In this document: one piece after another, positions 35,073 through 44,378 of the stretch
Numbering within the stretch: position 1 is the stretch's first letter
How the letters are laid out: each line of letters opens with the position of its first letter
Assembly (NCBI RefSeq): GCF_003350505.1
Contig: NZ_QQAY01000014.1
Coordinates: 24,001-81,667 of the forward strand
Source of the DNA: Falsibacillus pallidus
GTDB lineage: Bacteria > Bacillota > Bacilli > Bacillales > DSM-25281
Length of the DNA: 57,667 nt
Direction of reading: 5' to 3'
Position numbers and translations under genes: made by a program
Notes under the pieces: generated by a model
Told to the model about the DNA's origin: nothing
The model's input: only the letters and a program-made list of their open reading frames with translations
Database searches by the model: none

Positions 35073-35471
35073 TTAATCAACTAATTGATTAATATGAATT
35101 GGGTACTTTTGAATAATGCTGTGCGCATTTTCCAGCACGACTCTGATGAGTACACAAAACTTTTTGGTCTCGGCTGCTTTTTCGATATTATCCGGAATGT
35201 TCAAAACAAATGAAAATGTGCCAGTTTTGTTTGGCGAGCAGTCATGTGAACAAAAAACGGATCGGCTGTTAATCGTTTCTTCCTTCTTTTGAAACTGATC
35301 GATGCTGATTAGATCGATGTCGTAGCGCTTGATTTTCTTTTTCGCGCTGCCGCCTTTTACTTCAATTTGGCCGTTGATGCAGCCGCCTTTGGAATAAACG
35401 TCGTTATCTAAATACAAGCAAGCCTTTGGCATGCCGATTTTATTTTTTAATAATCGTTCATGAAATAGCAT
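35073..35471 (-). CDS. Spo0M-like (arrestin-fold) protein, short
   Basis: About 132 residues. The stretch KACLYLDNDVYSKGGCINGQ followed by IEVKGGSAKKKIKRYDIDLI resembles the N-terminal half of Spo0M (SpoOM domain). Typical Spo0M is about 250 residues, so this is either a short form or a truncated relic. The 184 bp downstream to ynfA shows nothing clear. ATG 35471 follows AAGGTG by 6 nt; two starts upstream overlap that SD. Confidence 0.6.
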   Translation of the reverse strand: MLFHERLLKNKIGMPKACLYLDNDVYSKGGCINGQIEVKGGSAKKKIKRYDIDLISIDQFQKKEETINSRSVFCSHDCSPNKTGTFSFVLNIPDNIEKAAETKKFCVLIRVVLENAHSIIQKYPIHINQLVD

Positions 35472-35689
35472 TCCCATCACCTTGTGTCAGAAAATTAATG
35501 AATTCCAGCAGCCTTGTGTAAAGACAAGGCAAACCTTCCGAACGGTCCTGCTCAGATTCACAAATAACATAATGCAACTTTTAATCCAAAATTACAAGAC
35601 CTTTTTTGTAAATATTTTTTTCAAATTAGTGGGAATAACTGGATAGCTGGATTATGGTCAAAAATCTGCACGAATCCTGTCGAAAAACA

Positions 35690-35726
35690 TTCGACAGGTG
35701 ACTGTCACTACCCGGTTTTTGTCGAA
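35690..35726. repeat. Dispersed palindromic element, copy 4
   Basis: TTCGACA..TGTCGAA terminal inverted repeats enclose GGTGACTGTCACTACCCGG; a further TGTCGAA lies just upstream at 35678. It sits in the 353-bp gene-free gap 35472-35824, which also contains the hairpin GCCTTGT/ACAAGGC near 35512-35531 and a TATAAT at 35764 that may serve the next gene. Confidence 0.75.
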
Positions 35727-35824
35727 CGAGTTCTTCTGTTGGATATCTTGGGGATTGTGCCATTATAATGTGAGTGTTGAACGAAATAAGTCGCAGAATA
35801 TTAATATAGAGGAGTTGTTTTTTC

Positions 35825-36550
35825 ATGAAAGTAGAAGTTTGGTCAGATTACGCATGTCCGTTTTGTTATATAGGGAAACGCAGGTTTGAAGGTGGATTGA
35901 AACAATTCGCCCATAGTGATGGGGTGGATGTAGAGTTTAAAAGCTTTCAATTGGACCCTTCTGCTCCTCGTGACAACGAGCACGATATGCATACATTGCT
36001 CGCGAAGAAATATGGAATGAGCGTCGAGCAGGCAAAGCAGATGAATGCACAGATGACCCAGCAGGCTAAAGAAGTGGGACTCGACTACCACATCGACACG
36101 CTGATTCCGACAAACACTTTCGATGCACACCGACTGACACACTATGCCAAGACGCAAGGAAAAATGGAGGCATTGAAAGAAAGACTCCTAAAAGCTTATT
36201 TCACTGACTCTCTCCATTTAGGGGATCATAAAACATTAGTGAAATTGGCCGTTGAGGCTGGACTCGATGAAGAAGGTGTACGTACCGTTCTGCAAAGCGA
36301 TGATTTCGGAGTAGAAGTCAATCAGGATCAGCAAATCGCTGCCCAAATTGGAGTGACAGGCGTCCCGTTCTATGTGTTCAATCAAAAATATGCTGTCTCA
36401 GGTGCACAGCCAAGCGAAGTCTTCCTGGAAGTCCTGAATAAAGTGTGGGAGGAAGAACAGGAGAAGCTGCCGCTGAAGGTGCTGACTCCGGAAAACGGGG
36501 GCAATGAAGACCCTTCCGGAAACTGCGGAGACGGCAGCTGCAGCATTTAA
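35825..36550 (+). CDS. DsbA family oxidoreductase (FrnE-like)
   Basis: A 241-residue cytoplasmic thioredoxin-fold protein of the FrnE/2-hydroxychromene-2-carboxylate isomerase group. The redox motif is CPFC (residues 11-14), and a cis-proline loop reads TGVPFYVFN. The C-terminal tail GNCGDGSCSI has a second CxxxxC pair, as in FrnE, where extra cysteines participate in activity. No signal peptide. GAGGAG precedes ATG 35825. Confidence 0.92.
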   Translation: MKVEVWSDYACPFCYIGKRRFEGGLKQFAHSDGVDVEFKSFQLDPSAPRDNEHDMHTLLAKKYGMSVEQAKQMNAQMTQQAKEVGLDYHIDTLIPTNTFDAHRLTHYAKTQGKMEALKERLLKAYFTDSLHLGDHKTLVKLAVEAGLDEEGVRTVLQSDDFGVEVNQDQQIAAQIGVTGVPFYVFNQKYAVSGAQPSEVFLEVLNKVWEEEQEKLPLKVLTPENGGNEDPSGNCGDGSCSI

Positions 36551-36565
36551 TATCATTCGTTTCTT

Positions 36566-36599
36566 AAGGATAATCCTTTTCATTGGGTTATCCTTTTTT
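36566..36599 (+). terminator. Terminator of the DsbA-like gene
   Basis: AAGGATAA/TTATCCTT stem with T6. Confidence 0.82.
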
Positions 36600-36642
36600 G
36601 CTGCCGCTGCCAGGCTCTTACCGTCCCGAATTTTGCCGAAAA

Positions 36643-36690
36643 AAAGAGGCTTTTCCACAGCAACTTGTGCGGATAGCCTCTTTCTTTTTC
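36643..36690. terminator. Bidirectional terminator, MATE gene side
   Basis: AAAGAGGCT/AGCCTCTTT stem, T runs on both strands. Downstream, 36692-36736 carries a CCAGCTTCAG..GCGCCTCTGGACA fragment related to the ends of the repeat at 39237. Confidence 0.75.
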
Positions 36691-36743
36691 GATGTCCAGC
36701 TTCAGTCCAACCTCGGCGCCTCTGGACAGCCGGCTTTTCTAAT

Positions 36744-38153
36744 TTAATCGATGAGCCTCTCGATTTTTCTCTTTTTCCAGAAAAGCTGGTAATATCCGTA
36801 CTGCAGAATCAAGCTGACTATGAAGGCTGCAGGATAGCCGAGCCAAATGCCGTTGATGCCTAAGTCTGTGTAGTGAGAAAGCAGATAAGCTACCGGCACC
36901 TCCACTGCCCAAATGGAAACAATGCTGAAAACCGTCGGCCACAAAACCGTGCCGCTTGCCCTCATCGAAGCAGTAATGATCTGGGCATGGCCAAAAATCA
37001 AGTAGCTCCATAATGTGATGACCAAAAGCCCCTCCGCTATATCAAGCGTATGCTGATTGGTGATGAACAAAGCAAGAATGCTTTTGGAAAATAAATAGAC
37101 CAGGATGATCAGCACACCTCCCATGATGTAGTTCAGGATAATCCCGCTCTTTATCACTTTCTGGAGACGATCGAATCGATTTCCACCAATCGCCTGAGCC
37201 GCAAAGATCGATACAGCGATTCCTAAACTGATGGCAGGCATCTGGACGTAGCTTGCTACCTGATTCACCGCACCATAGGCTGCCGTTGCGTCAGATCCGT
37301 AAGCATTGACAAAAGCAATGACGGCAATTTCCGAAAGGGAGAGCAGGATCATATTGACACTCGCAGGCACACCTAGGCGTAAAAGAAGCTTCATAAGTTT
37401 CCAGTCAATCTTTAAGTGCTTCCTGACACTCGCATCGAATTGAAGCGGGTGCTTCACCATTTTCAAATAAAGCAGCAGAAGGAAAAATGTCAATATGGTT
37501 GAAATGACCGAAGCATAAGCCGCACCATAAATCCCAAGCTCAGGGAGTCCTAGCCACCCGAATATCAAGACCGGAAGCAGGACAATATTCAATGCCGTAC
37601 TGACAATCAAGGAATAAAATGGCGTCTTAGAGTCCCCGGTCCCCCTCATGAAAGTGGTATAGACAAAATACATAAACATGATCGGCATGGACCAGAAAAG
37701 AATCCTGGAATAATGGACCGTCACTTCGATAATATTATCTGGCGTCCCCATAATCCTTAAAATATCCCACGCAAATATACTACCAAGGACTGCAAGCACC
37801 AGCCCTAAAAGAAACGTCGATGTGAGCGTGGTGCCGACGATCGCTTTCAAACGCTCTTCATTCTTCGCTCCATATGCCTGCCCCACCAGGATGGAACTGC
37901 CGGAACCCAGTCCGATTGCAAAGGAAACAAGCAGGAAGAACAGCGGGAAAAACGCTGAGATCGCAGCAAGGGCATTGACTCCCAGATATCTTCCCACCAC
38001 GATGCTCCCTACCAGCTGTCCAATGGATTGAAGCGCATTGCTGAGCAGCAGCGGCACAAGAAAAACGACCATGACCCGCCAAATCGGCTTCTCTTCCGGA
38101 CTTCCTCCTATCATCTCTTTACTGCCTTTTTGCATTTCTTTCGGTGTATCCAT
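36744..38153 (-). CDS. MATE family efflux transporter
   Basis: A 469-residue protein with 12 membrane segments in two homologous halves. MATE signatures: SNALQSIGQLVGSIVVGRYLG in the first half and NQVASYVQMPAISLGIAVSIFAAQ in the second. Exports drugs or metabolites using Na+ or H+. Start ATG 38153. Appears monocistronic. Confidence 0.93.
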   Translation of the reverse strand: MDTPKEMQKGSKEMIGGSPEEKPIWRVMVVFLVPLLLSNALQSIGQLVGSIVVGRYLGVNALAAISAFFPLFFLLVSFAIGLGSGSSILVGQAYGAKNEERLKAIVGTTLTSTFLLGLVLAVLGSIFAWDILRIMGTPDNIIEVTVHYSRILFWSMPIMFMYFVYTTFMRGTGDSKTPFYSLIVSTALNIVLLPVLIFGWLGLPELGIYGAAYASVISTILTFFLLLLYLKMVKHPLQFDASVRKHLKIDWKLMKLLLRLGVPASVNMILLSLSEIAVIAFVNAYGSDATAAYGAVNQVASYVQMPAISLGIAVSIFAAQAIGGNRFDRLQKVIKSGIILNYIMGGVLIILVYLFSKSILALFITNQHTLDIAEGLLVITLWSYLIFGHAQIITASMRASGTVLWPTVFSIVSIWAVEVPVAYLLSHYTDLGINGIWLGYPAAFIVSLILQYGYYQLFWKKRKIERLID

Positions 38154-38281
38154 ATCCCTATCCCCTTTGTAGTGAGATGCATGTATGTAAGCTCATCCTA
38201 TTTCTCAAATCAATAGATATTAATTCAGTATGGTCCCACTCTATCCCTTCTAAAACAAAAAATTAATAAAGTAAAAATGAT

Positions 38282-38313
38282 AAAAAAACACCGCCATCCT
38301 CGATTAGCGGTGT
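38282..38313 (-). terminator. Terminator of the small gene at 38339
   Basis: Minus-strand ACACCGC/GCGGTGT stem followed by T7. Confidence 0.82.
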
Positions 38314-38338
38314 CTAAACAGTTATTAACAGTTGTTAA

Positions 38339-38515
38339 TTATGTTGTTCTTTTGAATTCATTTTCAAAAAAGAACGTCTTAGGATGTTCCGAAACGATAT
38401 AGGAATAGGTTTTCATATGTTTGACATATTGGCATTTTAAAATGGTGACCGATTCACCCGTTTCTTTCACTTGAACGATATCACCGCTGCTGAATTGATT
38501 TTTTGAGCCTTTCAA
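38339..38515 (-). CDS. Small hypothetical protein, 58-64 residues
   Basis: A small beta-rich protein: GSKNQFSSGDIVQVKETGES followed by VTILKCQYVKHMKTYSYIVS, suggesting an SH3-like barrel. I prefer TTG 38515 with GAAGGGA upstream. The ATG at 38533 lies only 7 nt from a TATAAT (38540-38545), which would make it leaderless. Both remain possible. Family not recognised. Confidence 0.65.
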   Translation of the reverse strand: MKGSKNQFSSGDIVQVKETGESVTILKCQYVKHMKTYSYIVSEHPKTFFFENEFKRTT

Positions 38516-38589
38516 TGGCACACTTCCCTTCATATTTCCATTATACCATTATTGAATGTCCGTTATCGGGAAGAATTCTTACCATTTTG

Positions 38590-39147
38590 TCATTTCGTGA
38601 ATTCTGAAAGGTCCAATTCCCTCGATGGGGTGGTATCAGCAAAGACCGAACGCCTGATAATCTGCAGCGCATGCTCATTCGCCTTTTTGCTCTCCGAGGC
38701 AATGCAATCCTCCGGAACCCAAAGGTCATACTCGCGCATGTAGGCATCATTTGCGGTGAAAAGAACGCACATATCTCCCGCAACGCCAGTCAAAATCAAC
38801 TTTTCTACACCCATTTGATTCAAAAGAATTTCAAGCTGGGTTCCAAAAAAAGCGGAATGCTTCGGCTTAATGATAAAAAAATCATCGTCATCCGGCTCTA
38901 CTTTTTCCACAATCGGGCTGCCCGGGCTGCGGCGGCATTCTTTGATGATTTCAGAGGCATTATCCTGCCACTGGCCAAAATTATCATTGACATAAATGAC
39001 CGGGAGTCCTTTTTCCTTGACCCTTTTCTTAAGTTCCATGAGATGGTCAGTCATCGGGAGTGTATATTTTAATAAGTTTTCTCCTCCCTCGAAGTCCATT
39101 TTATTGATCATGTCGATAATCAATAAAGCTGCAGAAGCCTTTTTCAT
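38590..39147 (-). CDS. Isochorismatase-like cysteine hydrolase
   Basis: About 185 residues. The catalytic triad of the family is visible: Asp12 in LLIIDMINKMDF, Lys in IIKPKHSAFFGT, and Cys in GVAGDMCVLFTA. Members hydrolyse amides such as nicotinamide or N-carbamoyl compounds; substrate unknown. ATG 39147 follows AAGGAG. The frame extends upstream to 39192 without an SD. Confidence 0.9.
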   Translation of the reverse strand: MKKASAALLIIDMINKMDFEGGENLLKYTLPMTDHLMELKKRVKEKGLPVIYVNDNFGQWQDNASEIIKECRRSPGSPIVEKVEPDDDDFFIIKPKHSAFFGTQLEILLNQMGVEKLILTGVAGDMCVLFTANDAYMREYDLWVPEDCIASESKKANEHALQIIRRSVFADTTPSRELDLSEFTK

Positions 39148-39226
39148 CTCATCCACTCCTTTTATATGGATTCTTCCATTTTCCGCACGCATTTAAACAT
39201 TTTTATCATAAGGAAGCGACAAAGAA

Positions 39227-39374
39227 GTGCCTGTCAATTAGAAAAGCGTAAGCGCCCTGAAAGGCCCGTCCAGCATAAAACGGAACTCGTAGGAAATCCT
39301 GATTTCCCTAGAGTTTTGGCTTATGACTTCGAGGGGCAGGGCGCTGAAGCTGGACACGCCCCGATTTTTGTCGA
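39227..39374. repeat. Dispersed element copy 5, split by a 120-bp palindromic repeat
   Basis: GTGCCTGTCA (39227-39236) and CGCCCCGATTTTTGTCGAA (from 39357) together reconstruct an uninterrupted element like the one at 48067. Between them lies a 120-bp repeat (39237-39356) that starts AGAAAAGCG and ends GCTGAAGCTGGACA, with an inner imperfect dyad CATAAAACGGAACTC..GAGTTTTGGCTTATG. I recognise the 120-bp unit as a common intergenic repeat type of Bacillaceae. Nested insertion is inferred. Confidence 0.75.
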
Positions 39375-39402
39375 AAAAAAGCCGCCAATTGGCAGCTTTC
39401 AT
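39374..39402 (-). terminator. Terminator of the unknown membrane operon
   Basis: Minus-strand AAAGCTGCC/GGCGGCTTT stem with T7, merging into the dispersed element. Confidence 0.8.
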
Positions 39403-39404
39403 AC

Positions 39405-40208
39405 TCATCTTTCTTTAAAGCGATAGCGGTATTGGATATAATATGGCCGGTCATCAGTGCGGTTGGTCCATCGTCTCCACGCGCTATTGTGCTTCACTTC
39501 CTCTTTTGTCACCAAGGGAACGGCCTCGTTTGGATTCAAGTGGATGATTCCGGACTTGATGGTTTCAATCACTTTATCATTCCGGTCGAAAAAGGCCACT
39601 TCCACTTGGGCGAGCATTTCTTTATCGTGCATGTTTTTGATAAAAACTAGATTTTCATAGTCGTCGTCCCTACAGCTGGAGCTTTTTCCATAGCAATGCT
39701 GGCCGGATTCAGCCAATACGGCGGCAACCGCATCGTCGGGAGCTGCCTTCTTTTCCATCTCTTCAAAAGACGTCTTAGCCCTATCGATGGCTGAACTGTA
39801 AATATACTTTTCACCTGCAGGCATGATGAATATAAAGATCATTAACATTGAACCTATGAAAACACCGAAGACAACTGTCAACTTCCCCAGCGTGGATGCG
39901 TAAGAAGCGATGCTCTTATTTGTGAGCACTCCCGCCAATGCTGAAATGATAAAGATAAGAGCAAAGATTCCTCCCGTCACCCAGCACATGATTTTGATTT
40001 CTTCCCAAATCGGGAAAAAGGAGAAGTGATACTTCTGCCAATAATGAAGGTTCATAGCTGCAGCAATCCCAAACACGACAAGTGCAACAGCACCCCCGGC
40101 AATAAAATATCTTCCAAGTGTTTTCCAGTGGCGGTGATCCATCAATCCGAAAAGAAAAATGATTATGGGGACGGTTGAGCATAGGATCAGTAAATAAGAA
40201 ATGATCAT
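39405..40208 (-). CDS. Unknown membrane protein, 267 residues
   Basis: Four or five hydrophobic segments in the first half (about 1-125, two separated by a W-rich loop NLHYWQKYHFSFFPIWEE), then a soluble domain with a CYGKSSSC cysteine pair and a beta-rich C-terminus ending in YYIQYRYRFKER. The start overlaps the stop of the upstream gene (ATGA), so both are coupled. I do not recognise the family. The topology suggests a membrane-bound component whose soluble part faces outward, where the two cysteines could form a disulfide (inference). Confidence 0.78.
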   Translation of the reverse strand: MIISYLLILCSTVPIIIFLFGLMDHRHWKTLGRYFIAGGAVALVVFGIAAAMNLHYWQKYHFSFFPIWEEIKIMCWVTGGIFALIFIISALAGVLTNKSIASYASTLGKLTVVFGVFIGSMLMIFIFIMPAGEKYIYSSAIDRAKTSFEEMEKKAAPDDAVAAVLAESGQHCYGKSSSCRDDDYENLVFIKNMHDKEMLAQVEVAFFDRNDKVIETIKSGIIHLNPNEAVPLVTKEEVKHNSAWRRWTNRTDDRPYYIQYRYRFKER

Positions 40209-41065
40209 GCCTTCACCCCCATGTCATCAAGGAAATAAAGCAGTTGATTGTCATCGGTAAACACAGCCTGAAACGGTTTCTCCTGCAGCTTTTGCTCGAA
40301 TACGATCTTAAAATCCTTTCGTTCCTTCTCCGCCAATTTTTCATACATCTCTTCAATTGAAGATGGATTTGTCTTGGTCGAAGTGAACAAATAAAAATAT
40401 TCATCATGCCAGTATGAATAGACCTTCCAGTTCAGCCATTTATAGCCGATTCCTGTCATCCGCCTGATCTTTTGATGCGAAAATAATTGGTGGGCCTCTG
40501 CAAAGGAGAATTTCCTCATCTTCATGGAAATGGGGTAGCAGCCATGCAGCTTTTCCATCATCTGTAGAATGGAGGACTTTCCATCATCAATTGTCCTGGA
40601 GTCTCTCCAAAGCCTTTTTCCTTCATGAATCACATTTGCCTCATCTATTTTTTTCAAATCCCTCATCGTTTCATTGAAAAAGCAGATTTCATCACGGGAC
40701 AGACGTTCTTCATCGAAACCGGATTGTTCAAGCTCCTCAAACACCGCCAAGTGAATCTCAAAGTCCCCCCTTCGCCTCCGCTGCGGTATTCGCTCTCGAT
40801 AAAAAGCGGAAGCGATTTTTTCCATAATCCGATGGTATAATTCCCTTTCTTTCAGTTCCTCCAACAAAGACTGCTCTCCCAAACTGCGCATCTGATTCTC
40901 AGTATGTTCAATCAAGTAAGACTTCGAGTACCTGCCTTCTCTGGAAAAAATCCATTCCAATATTCTGTCGGATTCACAAAATAGAAGCCGAGCCGTTATG
41001 TTTTTTGCAGGTATGTACTCTTCCAATAAAATCTGCCGGTTCTTGAGATTGTCGAGTAGTTCCAT
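40205..41065 (-). CDS. Unknown soluble protein, 286 residues
   Basis: No signal peptide or membrane segment. Highly charged, with an RRRRGDFEIH cluster near the middle and an aromatic-rich region KWLNWKVYSYWHDEYFYLFT. ATG 41065 follows GGGGAGG. First gene of a two-gene operon with the membrane protein at 39405. No family recognised; the partner relationship suggests a cytoplasmic and membrane pair working together. Confidence 0.75.
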   Translation of the reverse strand: MELLDNLKNRQILLEEYIPAKNITARLLFCESDRILEWIFSREGRYSKSYLIEHTENQMRSLGEQSLLEELKERELYHRIMEKIASAFYRERIPQRRRRGDFEIHLAVFEELEQSGFDEERLSRDEICFFNETMRDLKKIDEANVIHEGKRLWRDSRTIDDGKSSILQMMEKLHGCYPISMKMRKFSFAEAHQLFSHQKIRRMTGIGYKWLNWKVYSYWHDEYFYLFTSTKTNPSSIEEMYEKLAEKERKDFKIVFEQKLQEKPFQAVFTDDNQLLYFLDDMGVKA

Positions 41066-41130
41066 GCCACATCCTCCCCTTTCTTTTCCTGCTATAAAAC
41101 TTATTCCTATACCCCGGAAACAATAAAAAA

Positions 41131-41171
41131 ACACACCCTTTTTTACAATTATTTGTAAAAAGGGTGTGTGT
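41131..41171 (-). terminator. Strong terminator after the Lys-rich small gene
   Basis: ACACACCC-TTTTTT-ACA pairs with TGT-AAAAA-GGGTGTGT around a short loop; T run on the minus strand. Confidence 0.8.
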
Positions 41172-41185
41172 CTTTTGAAACGGGA

Positions 41186-41356
41186 TTATACGCCCATTTT
41201 CCGTCTAGTATTGCTTGGCTTTTTCGTCATCTGCGATTTCATTTTCTGCGTTTGCTTGACCAATCCGGTATCATGCTTTGTTTCCTGCAATCCTTTTTTC
41301 TCAGCAAGCTTTTGTTTCATGGCTTCAGCCAAACTGACTTTCTTCTTTTCGGTCAT
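41186..41356 (-). CDS. Small Lys-rich protein, 56 residues
   Basis: A short gene found by reading the minus strand: ATG 41356 (AAGGAG SD, 9 nt) to TAA 41186. It encodes MTEKKKVSLAEAMKQKLAEK, continuing to a C-terminus NTRRKMGV. It is strongly basic and has heptad-like helix character. A terminator follows directly. Function unknown; nucleic-acid or ribosome association is possible given the charge. Confidence 0.72.
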   Translation of the reverse strand: MTEKKKVSLAEAMKQKLAEKKGLQETKHDTGLVKQTQKMKSQMTKKPSNTRRKMGV

Positions 41357-41427
41357 GTGTTTTATCTCCTTAAAGGAATATAGTTTCCTTCATTATAATC
41401 GGCAGGCGAACCCGATACAAGACAGAA

Positions 41428-41457
41428 AAAAATCGGGTGGTGCACTACCCGATTTTT
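41428..41457. terminator. Bidirectional terminator-like palindrome
   Basis: AAAAATCGGGT/ACCCGATTTTT arms around GGTGCACT; its right half CCCGATTTTTGTTGAA resembles the dispersed element family, so it may be a derivative used as a terminator for the minus-strand gene ending at 41474. Confidence 0.78.
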
Positions 41458-41473
41458 GTTGAATAAAAGCGTG

Positions 41474-41983
41474 CTATGTTTGAAATCGTTTATTTTCAAG
41501 GATGGTCACTTTCAGATTGGTCGTTTCAGCTACTTTTTTCGTGTTCTCCACCAGTTTAAGGATATCGAGGCAGCACTGCTTTGCGCCTTTTACTAATAAC
41601 GGGATGCCAATGCTGTCTATTTTCAGTTCACGTGAAAAGAAGCCTCCCATCGTCATGGAAAAAGGAACGGTCGGTGATGTGTTGGAGAAAATGATTTTTT
41701 CATCCTGGTCAAAGCGATCCAACAGCAATAAGCTCAGATCCTTCAGACCATGGATCAAATGCTTATCCCGCCTCCTGCCGATGGTATACACCGGGTTATC
41801 CAGCTCATCCATCCCATGAAAAAAAATCTTTCCTGCATCTGTAGGAGCCAGTGCATTAAAATAATCCGTCTGTAAGATTTCTTCTTTCGTAAGCTCCCGA
41901 TTCTCAGGCAATTTTTTTAAATGGTAGGCTGCTGCCAGTGCAGTCGTATGTGTGCCGCCAAAATCATTGTAGATATATATCAC
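41474..41983 (-). CDS. DUF3189 family protein
   Basis: A 169-residue soluble protein starting MIYIYNDFGGTHTTALAAAY, the typical DUF3189 N-terminus. The family has no assigned function, but the NDFGGTHTT stretch resembles a phosphate-binding loop. GTG 41983 follows AAAGGG. It lies 88 bp after the racemase gene on the same strand with no clear terminator between, so co-transcription is possible. Confidence 0.85.
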   Translation of the reverse strand: MIYIYNDFGGTHTTALAAAYHLKKLPENRELTKEEILQTDYFNALAPTDAGKIFFHGMDELDNPVYTIGRRRDKHLIHGLKDLSLLLLDRFDQDEKIIFSNTSPTVPFSMTMGGFFSRELKIDSIGIPLLVKGAKQCCLDILKLVENTKKVAETTNLKVTILENKRFQT

Positions 41984-42071
41984 ATGATCATCCCTTTATG
42001 CAGTATCTAAAGGATATGATTCCCAATCTTTTGGCGGTCATTCATATTAATGCTTTTTTATCACTGCCGGC

Positions 42072-43211
42072 TCAGGCAGAAAAGACCTTCTTATCCACAG
42101 TATACCGGTCCAGTACATCCCGATTGATAGCATATCCGATTCCGGGGCCGGAAACCGCTAGAACAATCCCATTTTCCACTGTGACTTCCGGTGAAATAAT
42201 GTCCTCTTTCCAATAATGCCTGGATGGGCCCGTATCTCCCGGGATGGTAAATTGACTGAGCGATGTCAGCGCAATATTATGGGCCCTTCCCACACCTGCT
42301 TCAAGCATCCCCCCGCACCAGACAGGGATTCCATGCTCCTTGCATAGATCGTGGATTTTCTTAGCCTCGGATAATCCGCCTACCCTGCCAATCTTGATAT
42401 TGATAATCTTGCAGCTTCCGAGTTCAATGGCTTCCTTTGCATCTTTAAAGGAGCAGATGCTTTCATCAAGGCAGATAGGCGTTTTCAGCTGCTTCTGCAG
42501 GAGGCTGTGTTCCAGGATATCATCCGACTGCAGCGGCTGCTCGATCATCATCAGGTTAAATTCCTCCAGCTGTTTAAGTACGCCGATATCCTCCAGCGTG
42601 TAGGCAGAGTTGGCATCGGCCATCAATGGAATATCGGGATACACCTTCCGCACCTCCCGGATCACTTCAACATCTTTTCCAGGTTTGATTTTCAACTTTA
42701 TTTTACGGAGGCCGTTTGAAATTTTCCCCTCGATTACTTTCAATAATTCTTCGACAGAATCATGGATGCCGATGCTGACTCCCACTTCAATCTGTTTTTG
42801 TTCATCGCCGCCCAATGCCTGCTTCAACGAAATCTGATTGTTCTTCGCATATAAATCCCAAATGGCTGTTTCTAAAGTAGACTTCGCCATCCGGTTCCGG
42901 CGGATCGGAGCGAACAATTCGTTCGCTTCATCAGGGTGGTGAAATGTTTTGCCTAAAATAGCAGGGATCAAATAGTTTTCAAGCATCAGCTGATTGGTTT
43001 CGGTTGTTTCTTCGTTATAAAATGGACCTGTCATGGCCACAGATTCTCCCCAGCCGCTGTTTCCATTCTCATCAATGACTTCCACCAAACAGAAATCCTT
43101 TCCCGTTTCAGTCCCGAAGCTTGTCGTAAACGGTTGATTCAATGTCATATTCAGCCTTCGGAGTACGACTTCTTTTGGATGGATGGTTTGACTATTCATT
43201 CCCATTCCCAT
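42072..43211 (-). CDS. Enolase-superfamily N-acylamino acid racemase / o-succinylbenzoate synthase-like
   Basis: About 379 residues, MLE/NSAR-OSBS group. Acid-base Lys pair in KLKIKPG, metal ligands in [14 protein letters not shown] and LDESI, and the second Lys in [10 protein letters not shown]. The neighbouring M20 hydrolase and transporter suggest N-acyl- or N-succinyl-amino-acid racemisation rather than menaquinone synthesis, since no men genes are nearby. Three in-frame ATGs (43211, 43205, 43199) come from a GGGAAT triplicate; the exact start is uncertain. Overlaps the M20 gene by 20 bp. Confidence 0.9.
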   Translation of the reverse strand: MGMGMNSQTIHPKEVVLRRLNMTLNQPFTTSFGTETGKDFCLVEVIDENGNSGWGESVAMTGPFYNEETTETNQLMLENYLIPAILGKTFHHPDEANELFAPIRRNRMAKSTLETAIWDLYAKNNQISLKQALGGDEQKQIEVGVSIGIHDSVEELLKVIEGKISNGLRKIKLKIKPGKDVEVIREVRKVYPDIPLMADANSAYTLEDIGVLKQLEEFNLMMIEQPLQSDDILEHSLLQKQLKTPICLDESICSFKDAKEAIELGSCKIINIKIGRVGGLSEAKKIHDLCKEHGIPVWCGGMLEAGVGRAHNIALTSLSQFTIPGDTGPSRHYWKEDIISPEVTVENGIVLAVSGPGIGYAINRDVLDRYTVDKKVFSA

Positions 43212-44346
43212 TCCCTTTCATCTCCTCTTTTTGCAAAGTTTTGAGCACCGCTTTTGACAAGATATCCATTCCATAGAACATGGCTTCTTTTCTGAACGTC
43301 ATATGCGGATGGTGTAGCCCAGGCTCCAAATCACAACCCAATCCGAGCATGGTCGCTTTAAGATGCGGCCTTTTCATCGGGTAGAAGTGAAAATCCTCGC
43401 TGCCTGTCGTTACAAGGGCACCGTCATGATTTTCTTTGCCAAGCACCTTGCAAATCGCCTCTGCCATCAATTCTTGTGCTTCTGTATTCATCGTTGCAGC
43501 AGCAAGGTTGGATGGAATAACAAGGTCGATCTCCACTTTGTAGAAGTTCCCAACGGATTCAGCAGCAGCCTTTACATGTTCCATTAGGGACGTCATGACT
43601 TCATTCGACTGAGAGCGCATATCCAGGGTGAATTCTGCCTGACCCGGGATGATATTATGGCTTTCCCCTCCAGCATGAAGTTTGGTCATCTTGACCGAGT
43701 GAGGAATCATGGGATCGATATGTATATGAGAAAGTTCATTCAACAGCGTTGAGGCCACTTCGATGGAATTGGTGCCAAGATGAGGCCGCGCTGCATGGGC
43801 ATCCTCTCCTTTGATGGTCCCGCGGATGGACTGGCTTGCTCCATGCAAAATGGCAGAAGCCGCATGGCCAAATTTGGTCTCCTGTATCGGCCGAACATGA
43901 ACCCCATACAAATAGTCCACATCATCGACGATTCCCTTTTCAATCATTTTCAACGCACCTGTGCCTTTTTCTTCTGAAGGCTGAAAAATGAAGCGGATGG
44001 TCCCTTTCGGCAGCTGCTCCTGCTGATTCAGGATTTTCATCGCACCGATGGCCATGGTCATATGGGAGTCGTGTCCACAGGAATGGTTCGCTCTGAATTC
44101 CCCATCTACCTCCTGCCAAAGTGCATCCATATCTGCCCTTAATGCAACGACAGGCTTCCCTTCGCCGATTTCCCCCACAACCCCAGGACAGTCGTCGAAG
44201 GTTTTCGTCCTGCATCCATGTTCTTCTAGGATCTCTTTAATATAGGCGGTCGTTTTATATTCCTTCCAGCTGATTTCAGGGTTTTCATGCAGATGGTTAA
44301 AAATTTTCAACAATTCTTCTTTTTGATTGGCATCTAATGGTTTCAT
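43192..44346 (-). CDS. M20 family N-acyl-amino acid amidohydrolase
   Basis: About 384 residues. Dinuclear metal motifs: [17 protein letters not shown] and [11 protein letters not shown], with the dimerisation lid [13 protein letters not shown]. Related to N-acetyl/N-succinyl amino acid deacylases and hippurate hydrolases. It presumably hydrolyses the product of the neighbouring racemase. ATG 44346 follows GGAGGGG. The C-terminus KGNGNGNE is encoded by a triplicated GGGAAT that also makes three start codons for the next gene. Confidence 0.9.
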   Translation of the reverse strand: MKPLDANQKEELLKIFNHLHENPEISWKEYKTTAYIKEILEEHGCRTKTFDDCPGVVGEIGEGKPVVALRADMDALWQEVDGEFRANHSCGHDSHMTMAIGAMKILNQQEQLPKGTIRFIFQPSEEKGTGALKMIEKGIVDDVDYLYGVHVRPIQETKFGHAASAILHGASQSIRGTIKGEDAHAARPHLGTNSIEVASTLLNELSHIHIDPMIPHSVKMTKLHAGGESHNIIPGQAEFTLDMRSQSNEVMTSLMEHVKAAAESVGNFYKVEIDLVIPSNLAAATMNTEAQELMAEAICKVLGKENHDGALVTTGSEDFHFYPMKRPHLKATMLGLGCDLEPGLHHPHMTFRKEAMFYGMDILSKAVLKTLQKEEMKGNGNGNE

Positions 44347-44378
44347 TGTTTTCCCCTCCGTTTTTTCTTCTCGGTTGT

